From Branchiostoma floridae (Eukaryota; Chordata; Leptocardii; Amphioxiformes; Branchiostomatidae), in NCBI RefSeq assembly GCF_000003815.2, contig NC_049995.1, forward strand, positions 2,778,767-2,842,766: a DNA stretch of 64,000 nucleotides, read 5' to 3'. Shown one piece after another: positions 1 through 64,000 of the stretch (within the stretch, counting starts at the first letter, position 1; every line of letters starts with the position of its first letter). The translations under genes and the position numbers were made by a program. Under the pieces are notes generated by a model. The model was not told where the DNA came from. It was given only the letters and a program-made list of their open reading frames with translations, and made no database searches.

Positions 1-204
1 CATAGGCTCCATTTTTCTGTGTCGCCAATGCTCAATGTCATGACTCTGAAAAGTAAGAAGTATATCAAAATCTCCCTTGTAGAAAAATCTTGCCCGATCG
101 ATTGGGCATTATTTGACATAATCTCATTACATAGAGGTATTGAATATAAACCTTTTGACTATTCTTAAATAGAAATTGTTTTCAACTATCTCTCTGTTTG
201 GTAG
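1..204. other. Upstream intron, right end
   Basis: This is non-coding sequence ending in the acceptor tctctgtttggtag. I see no domain, promoter or repeat in it. Confidence 0.7.
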
Positions 205-63424
<63,220 letters not shown>

Positions 63425-63477
63425 GTGAGAACTATACTACTGAAAAATTGATCTTGTTTTGCTTAAGACTAGTGTAA

Positions 63478-63690
63478 CAGATACACAGCGCAGAATAAAA
63501 ATGGATCCAGAGGAAGAATTTTGCAGAAGAACAGTGAGTTAGCTTACAGGTGTGCCATATGTGGCAGAGACTTTCATTCTCGTATAGGACTGTTTACTAG
63601 ACATAGCCAAAGCTGTAGGGCTGATTTTAATTAGGATTTTACCATGGTCAATACTGACCAAATGAGGCCCTATGTGTAATGTAACATATT
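63478..63690 (+). mobile_element. LINE ORF2 C-terminal remnant with C2H2 finger
   Basis: An open stretch reads YRCAICGRDFHSRIGLFTRH and ends SCRADFN before TAG at 63632-63634. A C-terminal C2H2 finger with HSRIGL is a common end of non-LTR retrotransposon proteins. The following 3' sequence (ccatggtcaatactgaccaa) fits such an element's tail. Confidence 0.7.
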
Positions 63691-63847
63691 TAGAACACCG
63701 AGCAGATTAAAATTGGACTGAGCAGAGCACTTTGGACTAATGCTTGTAGCTTTTCACAGACTACACCTATATATCAGATATTTTGTGAAAATGTATATTG
63801 AAAGGTAATTAATATTTAGAATGCAATTAGATGTCTCCAGGAACAAA

Positions 63848-63993
63848 GGAATTCTCCAGGAATGTCTGCAGAATTCTGGGAACCTGAGCCAGAATTCTGG
63901 AGAATTCTGGAACCTGAGCCAGAATTCTGCAGAATTCTGGGAACCTGAGCCAGAATTCTGGGAACCTGAGCCAGAATTCTGGAGAATTCTGCC
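63848..63993. repeat. GAATTC-rich tandem repeat at the window edge
   Basis: Units of gggaacctgagccagaattc, some with an added 11-bp gcagaattctg or ggagaattctg, repeat about four times and may continue past the window. Confidence 0.9.
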
Positions 63994-64000
63994 GGTTTCC

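Overview
The window is eukaryotic genomic DNA, and almost all of its coding content belongs to one very large plus-strand gene that runs off both ends. Short exons with GT/AG borders are separated by introns of about 0.2 to 6 kb that carry SINE, LINE and MITE debris and minisatellites. The mix of Kringle, EGF, vWA, vWD-C8-TIL and SEA domains, together with the repeat types, suggests an invertebrate deuterostome, most likely a lancelet (Branchiostoma). That assignment is inference; no marker gene proves it.

I could assign 92 exons, about 4,570 codons. From 205 to 25255 the protein is built from extracellular cysteine-rich modules in a repeating order: Kringle - EGF - vWA - EGF - vWD - C8 - TIL - short E-type cysteine module. 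The window opens in the last piece of an earlier round (205-373). Round 1 runs 913-11203, round 2 runs 12112-18736, and round 3 runs 19233-25255 without a Kringle. A 100-N assembly gap (25552-25651) follows and may hide one exon. From 26287 to 63424 there are 21 tandem SEA domains. Each is made by three exons (typically 110, 65 and 149 nt) with intron phases 1-0, 0-2 and 2-1, so each repeat is usually 324 nt or 108 codons. Nearly all modules begin and end in phase 1, which fits growth by exon shuffling and tandem duplication. I see no signal peptide, transmembrane segment, start or stop codon, so both ends of the gene lie outside.

The protein is inferred to be secreted or extracellular and heavily N-glycosylated, a mucin/FCGBP-like matrix or mucus component; its function is unknown. 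Several paralogous domains have diverged at functional sites. Only the middle vWA keeps a full MIDAS metal site, only the first vWD keeps the GDPH motif, and none of the SEA domains carries the GSVVV-type self-cleavage site. One SEA exon (45889-46033) is one base short and shifts the frame.

The introns show frequent local tandem duplication: a 42-bp array (3481), a 156-bp duplication across a splice donor (21853), a 22-bp array ending at a splice acceptor (27697), a fivefold 169-bp array of truncated exon copies (32540-33306), a 141-bp exon-tail duplication (33391) and a 214-bp duplication (58489). Transposon remnants include at least five tRNA-type SINE pieces, several LINE remnants, and MITEs with clear terminal inverted repeats. 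The 6-kb intron at 57192-63275 is almost entirely repeat-derived. I found no second host gene, functional tRNA or rRNA gene, or CRISPR array.
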